Source: Chrysophaeum taylorii (lineage: Eukaryota > Sar > Pelagophyceae > Pelagomonadales > Pelagomonadaceae). From it: DNA of 64,000 nt. The notes beneath the pieces are model-generated. The model worked only from the letters and a program-made list of their open reading frames with translations, ran no database searches and was not told the origin of the DNA. This document shows, piece after piece, positions 29,141-38,700 of the stretch. The translations under genes were made by a program, and so were the position numbers. Where the stretch lies: assembly GCA_029834535.1 (NCBI GenBank), contig JAQMWT010000677.1, positions 62,001 through 126,000 on the forward strand, read 5' to 3'. The stretch's first letter is position 1; the number at the start of each line of letters is the position of its first letter.

Positions 29141-31569
29141 ATGATGGACGACTCCAATTCGGCCGTCTCAGAGGACAGGGTGGTGTCGGTCGAACTGTCG
29201 CTGATCGATGATGATGCGTCTCCGACGACGGCAGTCGAGCTCCTTGGAGATTCGGACAAGTCGTCTTCCTTCCCCCCCCAGACATCGTGGCTACCGCGAA
29301 TCATCGAGTCGGTGGAGTTCTCGTGGGTGGTCAAAGACGACGAAGACGACGACAAGGAGGACGGCGTTGGGGACGTCGTCGAGGATGAGATAAAGGACGC
29401 AAGGGAGCTGCCGGCATGGCTCTCACCGAACGTGTTCCGGCCGCCGTCACGCGTCATCTCGTCGCGCGCTAGCATTTCTACGTCACCCCGGTGTCACTCG
29501 CCCTCGCCGAGCGTTGTCGTGGAGCCGCCGGCGTCGCCTGAAAGAGACGCCGAGCCTCCGCTCTACCTTTCGCCCGGCTTGGTTCAGAGGAGCGAGGAAT
29601 TGTCGTCGTCGTCGTCGTCTTCCAACCGAACCGACGAGCTCGGAGAGGCCAGGACGTCGTTGTCGAGCGCCACGTTGATTTCCGTGTCGTCTGGCGACGG
29701 GCGGCTGTCGGGGCACGGATCGTCGCCGTCGGTCACGGTCGAGCCTCGCGAGGACCTCGTTGATGTGTTGACGCGTTCGACGTGCTCGAGCACGACGACG
29801 ATCGTCTCGAAAAACTCGTACGGTTCGCGCGTGAAAAAATACGTCTCGATGGGCCTCGATGAAATGAAGAAGAAGAAGACCTGGATGCAGACGGAGAGCA
29901 GAACAAGCAAGCCTTTTCGGAGGTCAGCTTCGCACGACAACCGAAAACAACAACGACGACGAACGCACCGACGAAGTAGTCACCCCTCGGCGGTGGCGCG
30001 CCAGCCGTTGCATCACAAGGTCGTCGTCGAGCCCGAGGGGGTCCGGACGCACATGTCCCTGCCAGGCGAGATGATTGCGTCGAGCCCGTCCCTCTTTCGG
30101 CCTGTGCTCGACGCGCTAATGCACCGCCAGCGCCGCGACGGCCGCCGTCGCGACGACGTCGAGTTCGGCGCGCCGCGACAGGCTGGGCGACGGCAAAAGA
30201 GCATCGACGGAAGGGGAGGCTCCGAGTTGCCCGAGGACTACGGGCGCGTCGTGAACACGCCACCGTGCCTGGCGCGCTGTTGCATGTTCGTCGGAGCTGT
30301 TTTTACGGTTGTCGTGTTGGCCGCGCTGTTCTTTCCGTGGAAGCGAAACGAGTTCAGCGACGACGACACGACGAGCCTTGTCGTGCTGGATACGCCAGCC
30401 CCCTCGGCGAGTCAGAGCGCCGCACCACACCCGCCAACCGCCAAGCCCAAAAAGGAACCGAGCGTAACTTTCACGGGCGAGCCGACGACTTTCCCGACGA
30501 GCGGCGGGACCACTCGCGCCCCGACGCCGTTTCGCTGGAAGCCACCGGTAGACGAGTTCGGCCGCCTCTACGTCAACGGGTCCGAGCTCTGGAGCGAAAC
30601 AAAGCGCGCGCCTGTCCAGCTCCGCGGCGCGTCTCTCTATCGTTCCAACACCGGCGGGGGCGGCGAGGACTTTTACGCGCGCCCCGTCGTCGAGACGCTC
30701 GCCAAGCGATGGAACTGCAGCGTCGTCCGCGCAGCGCTCGACGTCGGCAACGACGGCGGGTACCTCGAGGATACGGCGGCGAACCGCGACCGCGTCTACA
30801 ACGTCGTCCGCGCCGCCGTCGAGCTCGGAGTCTACGTCCTCGTCGACTGGCACACCAACGCCGCCGAGAATTACCAGGACGAAGCCGTCTTTTTCTTCGC
30901 CGACCTCGTCTCGAGGTTCGGCACCTACCCCAACCTTCTCTTCGAGGTTTACGGGGAGCCCGTCAGCGTCTCCTGGGCCGCAACCATAAAGCCCTACGCC
31001 GAGAAGATCGCCAACGTCATCCGTCGCACCGGCTGCGACAACCTGATAATCGTTGGTACCCGCACCTGGAGCCAGGATGTCGACGAAGCGGCACTCGATC
31101 CCATTACTGATTTCGACAACATCGCCTACTCTCTCCACTTTTACGCGCGAACCCATCGCCAGTGGCTCCGCGACAAGGCCGACGTCGCGCTTTCCTATGG
31201 CGCGGCAATTTTTGTCAGCCAATGGGGTGCGACCCTCAACATTGCTTCCTTTCATATTCCTCGCGCGCAGGCACGGGCTTTGCCGTTGGCGGCGGCGGCG
31301 GCGGCGGCGGCGGAGACCCCGACGAGCTCGCCGTGCGAGAGTGGACCGACTACCTCGACGCCCGACGAATAAGCCACGTCAACTGGTGCGCGCGTGGTTT
31401 CTTCTTTGTCTTCGCTGCCACAACACACAACGCGCGCAGGCATGTGAGCGATCGGGAGGACGACGACGCAGCTTTTCTCCTTCCCGGGACGACGGCAACC
31501 TACCCCGAATTGTGGTCGGCGGCGGACCTCTCGTCCTCGGGCCTTCTTGTCCGGAACATCCTCCAGTAG
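29141..31569 (+). CDS. Type II membrane-anchored GH5-like protein, catalytic nucleophile replaced (776 aa, 3 exons)
   Basis: Exons 29141-31226, 31271-31385 and 31440-31569; introns of 44 and 54 bp begin GTGCG and end CGCGCAG. Splicing restores alignment with the first GH5 protein: SQWGTGF before a Gly run, and VNWHVSDRED matching MNWAVSDRDE. Total length is a multiple of three and ends in TAG. A long acidic Ser-rich cytosolic region (about 380 residues) precedes the membrane segment (FVGAVFTVVVLAALFFPW) and a short P/T stalk. In the barrel VDWHTNAAENY and LHFYARTH are kept. The acid/base Glu606 is kept but NEP is GEP, and the nucleophile position is Gln694 (VSQWG for CTEFG). A retaining glycosidase without its nucleophile should not hydrolyse glucan, so a binding or scaffold role is inferred. 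Confidence 0.85.
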
Positions 31570-31862
31570 CCCCCCCAAGCCGGTGATGCATTCCGCGCCG
31601 CTGGTCTGGCTTGTGGGTGCTCGTACAAGATGTGGTGGTGCTCTTGCTCGAGCAGTATGTCCTCCTATTCGAGGTGGCGATCGAGACGTCGTAGGCTGGA
31701 AATTAAAAAGGCGAAGGCTCACGCACGCGACGCGGAAGTCCCGTCTCGCCAAGTATCGCAGTCACCCCATCGGTGCGCGCGGCAGGTAGGACATAACATC
31801 TGTTTGTTGGGGGATTTGTTTTAGGTAGAAGAAGGGTTGAGAGGAGTGCAGGGGTGTGCACG
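31570..31862. other. Intergenic, nothing recognised
   Basis: This is the spacer between the GH5-like gene and the carrier gene. No motif, repeat or RNA gene is seen. Confidence 0.4.
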
Positions 31863-33011
31863 ATGTTTGAGTCTGTTGGGCTCCAGAAGGCATTGAGCTT
31901 TATGTTCATGGCCGTCGTGGGGCGGCTCGTCAAGAAGCGGTTCACCGCGGAGCACGTCGCCGGGATCCAGCGGCTGATCCTGGACGTGATGCTGTGCGTG
32001 TCGTGATGAGGGTGTGAGATGATGCGCACGCAGGCCTTGCATGATCTTCAAGTCGCTGTGTTCGATCCAGGTGTCAGCCGGGCTGCTCAAGTGGCCAGCG
32101 CTGGGAGTGGCGTTCGCAGCGTGGCAGCTCGGCACGGCGTTTGTGTTTTGCCGTCTCTCGTTGGCGCGCGGAACGGCCCGACGCACGGCGATTCTCCAGC
32201 TCGCGACAGCAGCCCCTGGGCTCTCGGCCATGGTTTTCGTCAAGGAGTTCGTGGGCGAGGAGGCCGCCGGCATGGCCGCGCTCTTCGATCTTCCCACCAA
32301 GGTCTACCTCATATTTGGATTGCCGAGGTTGCTCGCGCTCGCGGGCGACGGCGAAAACGGCGAGGTCTCCCAGGCGAAGAAGAAGAAGCAGAGCGCGCTG
32401 CTCGACCCGCTCAACGTCGCCATCGCCGCCGGTCTTGCGATGGCGGCCACCCGCACCAAGTTTGCCGCGCTATCCTTTGTCGGCCGCGGGGTAACGGCGC
32501 TCGCCGACGCGCAGACGCCGGTGCTCTTCGTGCTCATCGGCATGAAGCTCAAGGTCTCGGGCGCGACGCCCGCCGTCTGCCTCGCTCTCCTCGCCGTGCG
32601 CCAGGCCGCAAATTACGCCTTCTTTCTGCTGGCGTCCGCGATCGCGGGCGGCGACCTCGCGTTGCTGCTCGCGTGCCAAGCTGCGGTGAGCGTCATCGGG
32701 TGGAGCCAGATGCACAAAATCAAGGAGGCCGGCGTCAAAGGTTACGACACGGCCTTTGCCTTTGACGTCGTCGGCTTCTCTATGCCGCTCGCGATGGGCC
32801 TTCAGACGATGGCCTGCCTCCAGGACCCCAAAGCCGCCGTAGCCACCATGGTGCGTCGTCGCTGTTCTGGTGCTTGGGGTCGTGACGGCGCCGTGTGTAG
32901 GCCCCCTACGGCGCGCCCGCGCTCCTCGGCCTCGGCGCGACCGCTCTCGTCGCGCTCCAGCCCTCCCTACGAGAGTCGAGGGCCTGGGCGGAGCACCCCC
33001 GGGCCGACTAG
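31863..33011 (+). CDS. Auxin-efflux-carrier (AEC/PIN-like) family membrane transporter, 3 exons (352 aa)
   Basis: Exons 31863-31993, 32034-32850 and 32901-33011; introns of 40 and 50 bp with GTGCG donors and CGCAG / TGTAG acceptors. The first junction (phase 2) creates DVMLPCMIFKSL, matching the AEC motif of a Pro-containing broken helix in the first half; the second (phase 0) leads into APYGAPALLGLG and a stop. The protein is almost wholly hydrophobic with a basic central loop (AKKKKQSAL), giving two bundles of helices as in AEC carriers of the BART superfamily. Substrate is not predictable; relatives export organic anions including auxin. The start MFESVGLQKALSF is the first ATG of exon 1. 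Moderate certainty for the family, high for the splice pattern. Confidence 0.65.
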
Positions 33012-33043
33012 AGAGACACAAAGAAACAAGGGCTTAGAGCCGT

Positions 33044-33805
33044 ATGCGTCTGTCGACCGTGGCGCTTATCTTCGATGTGGACGGCACGTTGTGCGACAGC
33101 TTCGATCTTGCCTTCGGAGCAACCAACAGCGTGCTGGCGTCGCGGGGTCTGCGCGAAGTGAGCGAGGCCGAGTACCTCGAAGGGTGTCGATTTACGACGT
33201 CAGAGAGATTCGCGCGACACGCCGGGCTGATGCCGGGCGACCCCCGCTTCTCTGACGTCGGCGCCGACCTCGGCGCGGTGTTCGACGCGACCTACATCGA
33301 TCTCGTCTCGCCGCGCACGGCGCCGCTCTTCGACGGCATGCGCGGTCTGGTCGAGCGCGCGGCGGAGGCCTTGAGCCTGGGCTGTCTGACCAACGCGGCC
33401 GTCGCCTACGCCGAGGCCGTCTTGACGGCCCACGACGTGCGCCCGCTCTTCGGAACCGTCCACGGCGCTGACTCGGTCCCGAGACCCAAGCCCCACGCTG
33501 ACGGTCTTGTCGCGTGCTGCGCCGACCTCGGCGTTTGTCCCGAGGACGCGGCGTACGTCGGCGACTCGCCCTCGGACGGCGCCGCGGCGAGGGCCGCCGG
33601 CTTCGGCGCTTCCCTTGGAGTCGCGTGGCCGGGTGCGGCCAACTCGCGCGAAATTCTCGTCGAGTCGGGCCACTTCGACACCGTCGTCGACACGCTCCCT
33701 GAACTCGAGGCACTCCTCTTTGGCGGCGGCGGCGGCGCCCGTGCCGACGACGCCGCCGCCTTCAAGGCGAATCTGAAGACCCTCATTACGGCGCGTCGTT
33801 CCTAG
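33044..33805 (+). CDS. HAD-superfamily phosphatase (phosphoglycolate phosphatase-like, 253 aa)
   Basis: All four HAD motifs are visible: I IFDVDGTLCDS (Asp11 nucleophile, Asp13), II CLTNAA, III RPKPHAD (Lys) and IV YVGDSPSDGAAA. The cap sits between motifs I and II, as in the Gph/beta-phosphoglucomutase-type subclass. Function is a small-molecule phosphatase; phosphoglycolate or a sugar phosphate is likely but unproven. It starts only 32 bp after the stop of the carrier gene on the same strand, unusually tight for separate eukaryotic genes. An Ala/Gly-rich C-terminal tail follows the core. Confidence 0.85.
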   Translation: MRLSTVALIFDVDGTLCDSFDLAFGATNSVLASRGLREVSEAEYLEGCRFTTSERFARHAGLMPGDPRFSDVGADLGAVFDATYIDLVSPRTAPLFDGMRGLVERAAEALSLGCLTNAAVAYAEAVLTAHDVRPLFGTVHGADSVPRPKPHADGLVACCADLGVCPEDAAYVGDSPSDGAAARAAGFGASLGVAWPGAANSREILVESGHFDTVVDTLPELEALLFGGGGGARADDAAAFKANLKTLITARRS

Positions 33806-34112
33806 CGGCCAGCCGACGTTACGTTACCACTTCGTCTTGCGGCAGCGCATTTCCACTCGCGCGACCTCCTCCGGGGTCCTCGTCGGCGGATAGCGTTAAT
33901 TATAATTCCGATTCCGCCTCCCCGCGCGCGTCGTGCTCGCGGCGGGTGTGCACTCCGTGGGACTGTCCTTAGAGCCGTTCTCCACCGGCTTCAAATAATC
34001 AAAGTTGCAGGATTGATTTGCTGAGAAACGCCAAGTTGATGGCCCGAGGGGTGTCGGAAGAGCAGAAGCGGTCGGCGTTGCGGTCGCTCGCGCCTGGGTG
34101 AAGTGAACCCCC
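33806..34112. other. Intergenic, nothing recognised
   Basis: No supported gene or repeat in this 300-bp stretch. Confidence 0.4.
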
Positions 34113-34409
34113 ATGACCAAGCAGGCCTGGTATCCGCGTGGTACGTGCCCCGACAACAATTCCTTGAAGACGGAGTTAGGGCGGCGGGCTAGAATTCTCG
34201 GAAAGGAAGCGCTGGGCGCCTGGAATAGGAACTGGCAGGCATTGGTTGACAGACTGGCGAGGCATGAATCACCGAACGACGAGGACGACGACTGGAACGA
34301 AGCCGGCGCCGACACCGCGTACACGGTCATACGGGGACCAGCTGCGCTCGGTGTTCCTGCCGTGCCGGTACGGACGCAGCCGTCGCACTCTCAGATCAGC
34401 CCGAATTAG
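34113..34409 (+). CDS. Hypothetical protein (98 aa), doubtful
   Basis: The ATG at 34113 opens a 98-codon frame. It contains EALGAWNRNWQALVDRLARH and an acidic stretch NDEDDDWNEAG, which look more protein-like than the shadow frames around it. No family is recognised. It lies at the left of a region without other genes and could be a degraded transposon fragment. Confidence 0.25.
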   Translation: MTKQAWYPRGTCPDNNSLKTELGRRARILGKEALGAWNRNWQALVDRLARHESPNDEDDDWNEAGADTAYTVIRGPAALGVPAVPVRTQPSHSQISPN

Positions 34410-34460
34410 CCGCCACCTCCTGCGACTCAGCACTGGACCCGCCAGCACAGCCACCCGCGG

Positions 34461-34916
34461 ATGGTCAACGACTTTGTCGAGCTGGGGACAGACTTTCTCT
34501 TGCGGGACCAGACGGCGACGCGGGCCGAGCCAGACGCTGAGGACACCAACTGGTTCTTGAAAATGGCGGCCGCTACCTTCAATACGCCCAACGCCAGCTT
34601 GACACAAACCTCTTCCTTAGCAAGGACGGCTAAAAACCCCGAGGATCTAACCGATCTCACCCCGTTCCCCAGCCCTGGCCATGTCGCCAGCGCCACCACG
34701 ATCAAGAAAAAGTTTGTCGACCTGCGCGCCCATATGCGCCCGCTTGACCTCTGCGCCCCTCTGAACTCCCGTTCCCGACCAGAAAAAAATGTGCATCTTG
34801 AAGCTATGCGCTCGCACGTTTTGGCGGACACGCATGGTTTAGGCGGACAACAGACAGCGGCGTGGGCCCGCGGCGTGCCGCTGCGCCCCGCTCGTCGCAA
34901 TCCACGAGCGCAATGA
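34461..34916 (+). CDS. Hypothetical protein (151 aa), doubtful
   Basis: A frame from ATG 34461 encodes MVNDFVELGTDFLLRDQTAT, then a region with even amino-acid use (NWFLKMAAATFNTPNASLT, IKKKFVDLRAHMRPLDL) and an Arg/Pro-rich end. The first two thirds look coding; the end looks like chance extension. No motif is recognised. It may be one exon or a relic. Confidence 0.3.
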   Translation: MVNDFVELGTDFLLRDQTATRAEPDAEDTNWFLKMAAATFNTPNASLTQTSSLARTAKNPEDLTDLTPFPSPGHVASATTIKKKFVDLRAHMRPLDLCAPLNSRSRPEKNVHLEAMRSHVLADTHGLGGQQTAAWARGVPLRPARRNPRAQ

Positions 34917-35169
34917 GGCGATGACGTTTTACAACTCGTGAGACGGCCTCGAGCATCCTTTTCCGCTCGAGCCTCCTCTTCCGCTCGCCGCCATCGAAGT
35001 ACTTAGCAGATTTGACCATTTCGCTTTTAACTTTGCCCTCCTCGGTGGAGAACGGGTGCGCGCGAAAGTTGCAAAAAAAAGGGACTTAGCAAATTTTGCA
35101 ACTTTGATCTGGTGGAGAACGGGCCTTGGTCTTTAGTACTTCCGCTCTGGTCGAGTCAAGGTCTTTTTT

Positions 35170-35325
35170 TTACAGGGGAAAATGGGCCCACAGCGGTCAC
35201 GAGCAAAAAGAATAAATGGATTTGCAAAAATCGTGGCAGTTGCCGCTGCCACAGAAATTGCCACAAAACAAGAGTCGATTGCAAATAGATGACGTGGATT
35301 GGTGAAAATCGTGGCTGTTACACCC
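35170..35325. repeat. Upstream repeat shared by both DAC-like gene copies
   Basis: Contains repeats of TCGTGGCAGTT(G/A)CCGCTGCCAC AGAAATTGCC. A matching block is at 39040-39230, upstream of the second DAC-like copy. It marks the left part of a segmental duplication that includes the gene and about 130 bp of 3' flank (to about 36565 and 40690). Confidence 0.6.
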
Positions 35326-35610
35326 ATACCCTGATCGCTAACCGCACGGTTGCGACGCTCCTTGAAGCGCCCCTCGTCTCTCGACCCCGTGACTTCTCAT
35401 CCCACGCATAGTTAGTTAGTTACCACTGCCACAAAAATTTCCACAAAATAAGTTTTAGCTTACCATAATAATAATGATAAGGCTCTTAGAGCCTAGGAGT
35501 TGATCACAACATAGTATGAAGTCAAAGATATTTCCACATAAAAAGGAATCAAGATGTCAAAGAATAAGGGCGGGTAAGAACATTTACAACAATTTCGATT
35601 CTGAGCCGCC

Positions 35611-36441
35611 ATGAGCTCGCACATCATCTGCGAAAAGGTAGTTACTGCGGCCCTCGAGGCCGCGCAAATGATCGCGAGAGAGGGTGTCGGCGAGAATCAG
35701 CGAGCGCACGGCTTTTTGTTCATCATCGGCAACTCGACCGAACTCCTCGCTCCTGATCCCGTCCTTAAATTTCCGCAAACCGAATCCTCCGTTCACTCTA
35801 AGTATGGTTTCTTCCCCAAGGACCTCGATCGCCGTGAAGCCGCGATTTTAATCAAGAATTGCTGTGAAGACGACGCCCAAAAGCGGGCGTTGCAGACCCT
35901 CTGCGCTCGCGACAACGCGATAATCATCGACGGCACCTCGGGCCAGGTCTGCTGCGGGGGGTTTGCGAACCGTGACAGCACGACACCGTACGGCACGGGC
36001 TCGCGCACGAGAGCGGCATCGTCTATCGCCGTAAATGCTGATTGCGTTTCTATCAAGGCTTCGGAAGACATCTGCTGCACAAGACAGAACCCTATATCTG
36101 ATGCATCGGACGCACACTTCGAAGTGTTCCGACGCGATTACTATCCCACAAAAGTCCCTGTCAGAGTCCCTGTACGAGAGAGTCCACCGTCTACGAATCG
36201 TACGTTCATGGTGTCCGCAACTGGCGGCGTGCACGGAATCAAATACAGGTATGAAGGCCACGCCAAAGATAAGGATTCGGGCATCGAACACGGAACGCCT
36301 CGTCGTTGGAAGAGTCCCGCGGGCGCAAAGGAACATGCTGCTCAAGAACTCGCCGAAAAACTTCAACGCGACGGCATTATCAAGGGACCGATTGACTTCA
36401 AAAACATCAACATTATTGATGGTGGTCATAATATCCCCTAA
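35611..36441 (+). CDS. DAC/DisA_N-like (diadenylate cyclase) domain protein with dsRBD-like tail (276 aa)
   Basis: I start at the ATG in GCCATGAGC (35611). Residues 13-160 follow the archaeal-type DAC (DisA_N) pattern: AALEAAQMIAREGVGENQ, then GFLFIIGNSTEL (family: GTLFVIGD), SKYGFF (family NPFKGY), ARDNAIIIDGTSGQVCCGG (family DGAFVIDGDG) and GTGSRTRAASSIAVNADCVS then SED (family GTRHRAAxxIT..TDA and SE). DAC domains make c-di-AMP from two ATP. The signature DGA is DNA (Asp101 kept) and RHR is RTR (132-134), so activity is uncertain. Residues 196-256 (RTFMVSATGG ... KSPAGAKEHAAQELAEKLQ) resemble the second half of a dsRNA-binding domain; this part is tentative. No signal peptide. A broken second copy lies 4 kb downstream. 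DAC proteins are chiefly bacterial and archaeal. Confidence 0.65.
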   Translation: MSSHIICEKVVTAALEAAQMIAREGVGENQRAHGFLFIIGNSTELLAPDPVLKFPQTESSVHSKYGFFPKDLDRREAAILIKNCCEDDAQKRALQTLCARDNAIIIDGTSGQVCCGGFANRDSTTPYGTGSRTRAASSIAVNADCVSIKASEDICCTRQNPISDASDAHFEVFRRDYYPTKVPVRVPVRESPPSTNRTFMVSATGGVHGIKYRYEGHAKDKDSGIEHGTPRRWKSPAGAKEHAAQELAEKLQRDGIIKGPIDFKNINIIDGGHNIP

Positions 36442-37365
36442 GGATATGATGAACTGATTCGGCGTTTCCGCCGCCATCATCTTCAACCAGGATGCCGTAG
36501 TCTGGGCCAACAGGACGGCTTATTACCCTTCGGAATTCTATCTCCCTTCCCTTGTCCTACCTCCTCCCTCTTCCTGTTTTATTTTAAGGCCGTTTCTTTT
36601 AAGCTCATTCCTTACTTCTAAGAGGAATGGTCTGACTGACTGTCTGTTTGGTTTGTTTTGGTTTGTATTGGGTTGATTTGTTTTTTTTTGTTTGGTTGTC
36701 TTTAAAGGTCGACTGCTAAGAGGGGTGTGTGTGTGTGGCGCATGAAGGATGTGTTTCCCAAGAATAATCAGGGTTTAGGACCAGCCTCAAGGCCCGGCTA
36801 GAAGACCACCTGGGCGCCACCGCCGAGCACGGCCAGCCCTAAGTGGATCTCAGCCGAGTCGGCAAACCCGAGGACATCGTCTTCTGGGTCGACGACTCCA
36901 TCCTAGCCCCACGTGCTGCGCAATACAGACAACGCCCCCTCGGTACCTACAAGCGCAATGTCGTCTACGGCGAGTTCCTCGGGTAGCTGCCCTCTCTCCT
37001 CGACAAAATCGTCGAGCGCAGAGCCCATGGCCGCAGCACCGACTCATTCGTGTTCCTAATCTCCGATTAACTCTCTTAAAAGAATGAACATCAAGCCCAA
37101 GGAACAGAGAACAAAGAGGTGGAACGCATTATTAGAAGGACGAGTGTTTGCGAGGGACTGGGTCAAAGTGAATGCAGCGCGAAACTTAGCGGGGTTTGAG
37201 ATTAGGGACCAAGACTCCTCCTCACGAAAGGTCGTATGAAGATCATATTCGTGTCGCCAAACTTATCTTCGCCTTCATGAACTATACGGTCGACGTCTGT
37301 GATCGATTTCCCAGCTGCATGTGCGATTAAGTGAACGTACTGCCTGCACACGAGTGCACTTGTTT
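36442..37365. other. Intergenic with LINE 3'-end fragment
   Basis: 36442-36565 is the 3' flank shared with the second DAC copy. Bases 36704-36755 are a LINE 3' end in minus orientation (TTTAAAGGTCGACTGC ... GCATGAAGGATGTG) preceded by a T/G-rich tail (36635-36700). Around 36790-36990 faint similarity to the end of the Helitron helicase unit is visible (GTCGACGACTCC, TGCTGCGCAATAC). No intact gene. Confidence 0.5.
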
Positions 37366-37560
37366 CTTACTAACTAACTAACTTCAGACCTCTCCCGAGC
37401 ATGGGAGCCAGGCCGGACCGACAGGAGCCAGTCCGGAATCACGGGCCTGTAGACGAGGAGCGCCGAAAGGTCGGTCGGCGGAGAGTGACCATCAAGCTTG
37501 TCGCCATACGACGAGGAGACCGCGATGTGACTGACAACCAACTCGCCGATAACCTCCCTT
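37366..37560 (-). mobile_element. (TTAG)-tailed dispersed element, copy 1
   Basis: Starts on this strand with TAACTAACTAACTTCAGACC and continues CTCCCGAGCATGGGAGCC, GGCCGGACCGACAGGAG and so on. Equivalent copies are at 39290-39635 and 56890-57230, with the same abrupt left edge. Read on the minus strand the element ends in a (GTTAGTTAG) tail, as expected for a retroposed 3' end. No protein family is recognised in it. Confidence 0.5.
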
Positions 37561-37599
37561 GTTTCTTACACCGAGGAGAAATCTTGACTACTAATCGAC

Positions 37600-38036
37600 A
37601 GATGTTTGTCTGTTTGTTTGTTTGTCTGTCCTAACTACTAATCGACATCTGTCTTTAAATGTCGACTGCTAAGAGGGGGGTGTGTGCCGAGAGTCAAAAG
37701 GGGAAAATCCCCGTCCCCGCACCTTCCCCGCGCCCCGCACCTTCCCCGCCCCCGCACTTTCTCTCCCCGCGCCTTCCTCGCTCCCCGCACCTTCCCCGTC
37801 CCCGCACCTTCCCCGTCCCCGCACCTTCCCCGTCCCCGCACCTTCCTCGCTCCCCGCACCTTCTCTTCCCCGTCCCCGCGACTTTCCCCGTTCCCCTTGA
37901 GACTCACACCGTGTGTGTGGGGAGTCTGTCTTTAAATGTCGACTGCTAAGAGGGGGGGGTGTGTGTGGGGAGCATGAAGGATGTGGGTGGGTTTGTGGGG
38001 TATGAAGGATGTGCTTGACGGGCGTGGGGAGTCTGT
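37600..38036 (-). mobile_element. LINE 3' ends flanking a C-rich minisatellite
   Basis: Bases 37645-37690 and 37929-38036 carry LINE 3'-end repeats in minus orientation (TTTAAATGTCGACTGC). The first is preceded by the tetranucleotide-like tail (GTTTGTCTG repeats, 37605-37632). Between them, 37705-37890 is a minisatellite of about 16 bp (CCCCGCACCTTCCCCG) with roughly ten units of varying length. Confidence 0.6.
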
Positions 38037-38700
38037 CCCTCGATTTAGGGTAAGGATCAGATAGGTGCGAGAGTAAGGATCAGGTAGGCGCGAGAGCCAG
38101 ACAGTGATCCTCCAAGCCGTCTACGGCGACCTCGCAGACTATTTCCACGACCCGCGGCGGCTCTTTCAGCGCGCCATTCTCACGCCCCGTCGAAACGATG
38201 TTGTCGATGCTGACAACGCGCGCATGACCGAGGCCTTTTTTTCCCGGAGACGAGGCGTCGGAGTTCTTTTCGGCTGACTAGGCTGGGTCGGAAGACGACG
38301 CCTCGCTCTTTACAGTAGAGTTTTCAACTCCCTGACAACCAACGGCATGCTGACTTTGATCGCGAGCTTAATGTCTTCGCAACCTCGACCCGTCGCACGG
38401 CCACTGCAACGGTACCAGATACATGATCGATCGTGTCGTTGTCACCGAGGCTCCTCCAACCTGTATCGCTTAAGGCCCGCCTACGCCAAACGATCAACAA
38501 AAGCCAGGGCCAGACGCCCCGCGAGGTCGGCGTCCTCTTTCTTTCCCAAGCCCGTCTTCTGCCACGTCCAGCTCTACGTGGCTCTCTGTCGATCGGCATC
38601 CCCGAGGATATACTCATCTGGGTCGACGACTCCACCCTACCCCACACGTGCTGCGCAATACCGATAAGCCCCCTCACGGCGTCTACACGCGCACTGTAGG
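38037..38700 (+). pseudogene. Helitron helicase remnant, copy b
   Basis: Begins with CCTCGATTTAGGGTAAGG and two short repeats (AAGGATCAG-TAGGCGCGAGAG). The broken helicase end follows: RAILTPRRNDVVDADN near 38170-38225, then motif VI TINKSQGQTPREVGVL near 38480-38550 with PVFCHVQLYVAL after it. The short-period GGTGAACTTACTGG repeats follow to about 39020. Confidence 0.65.
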
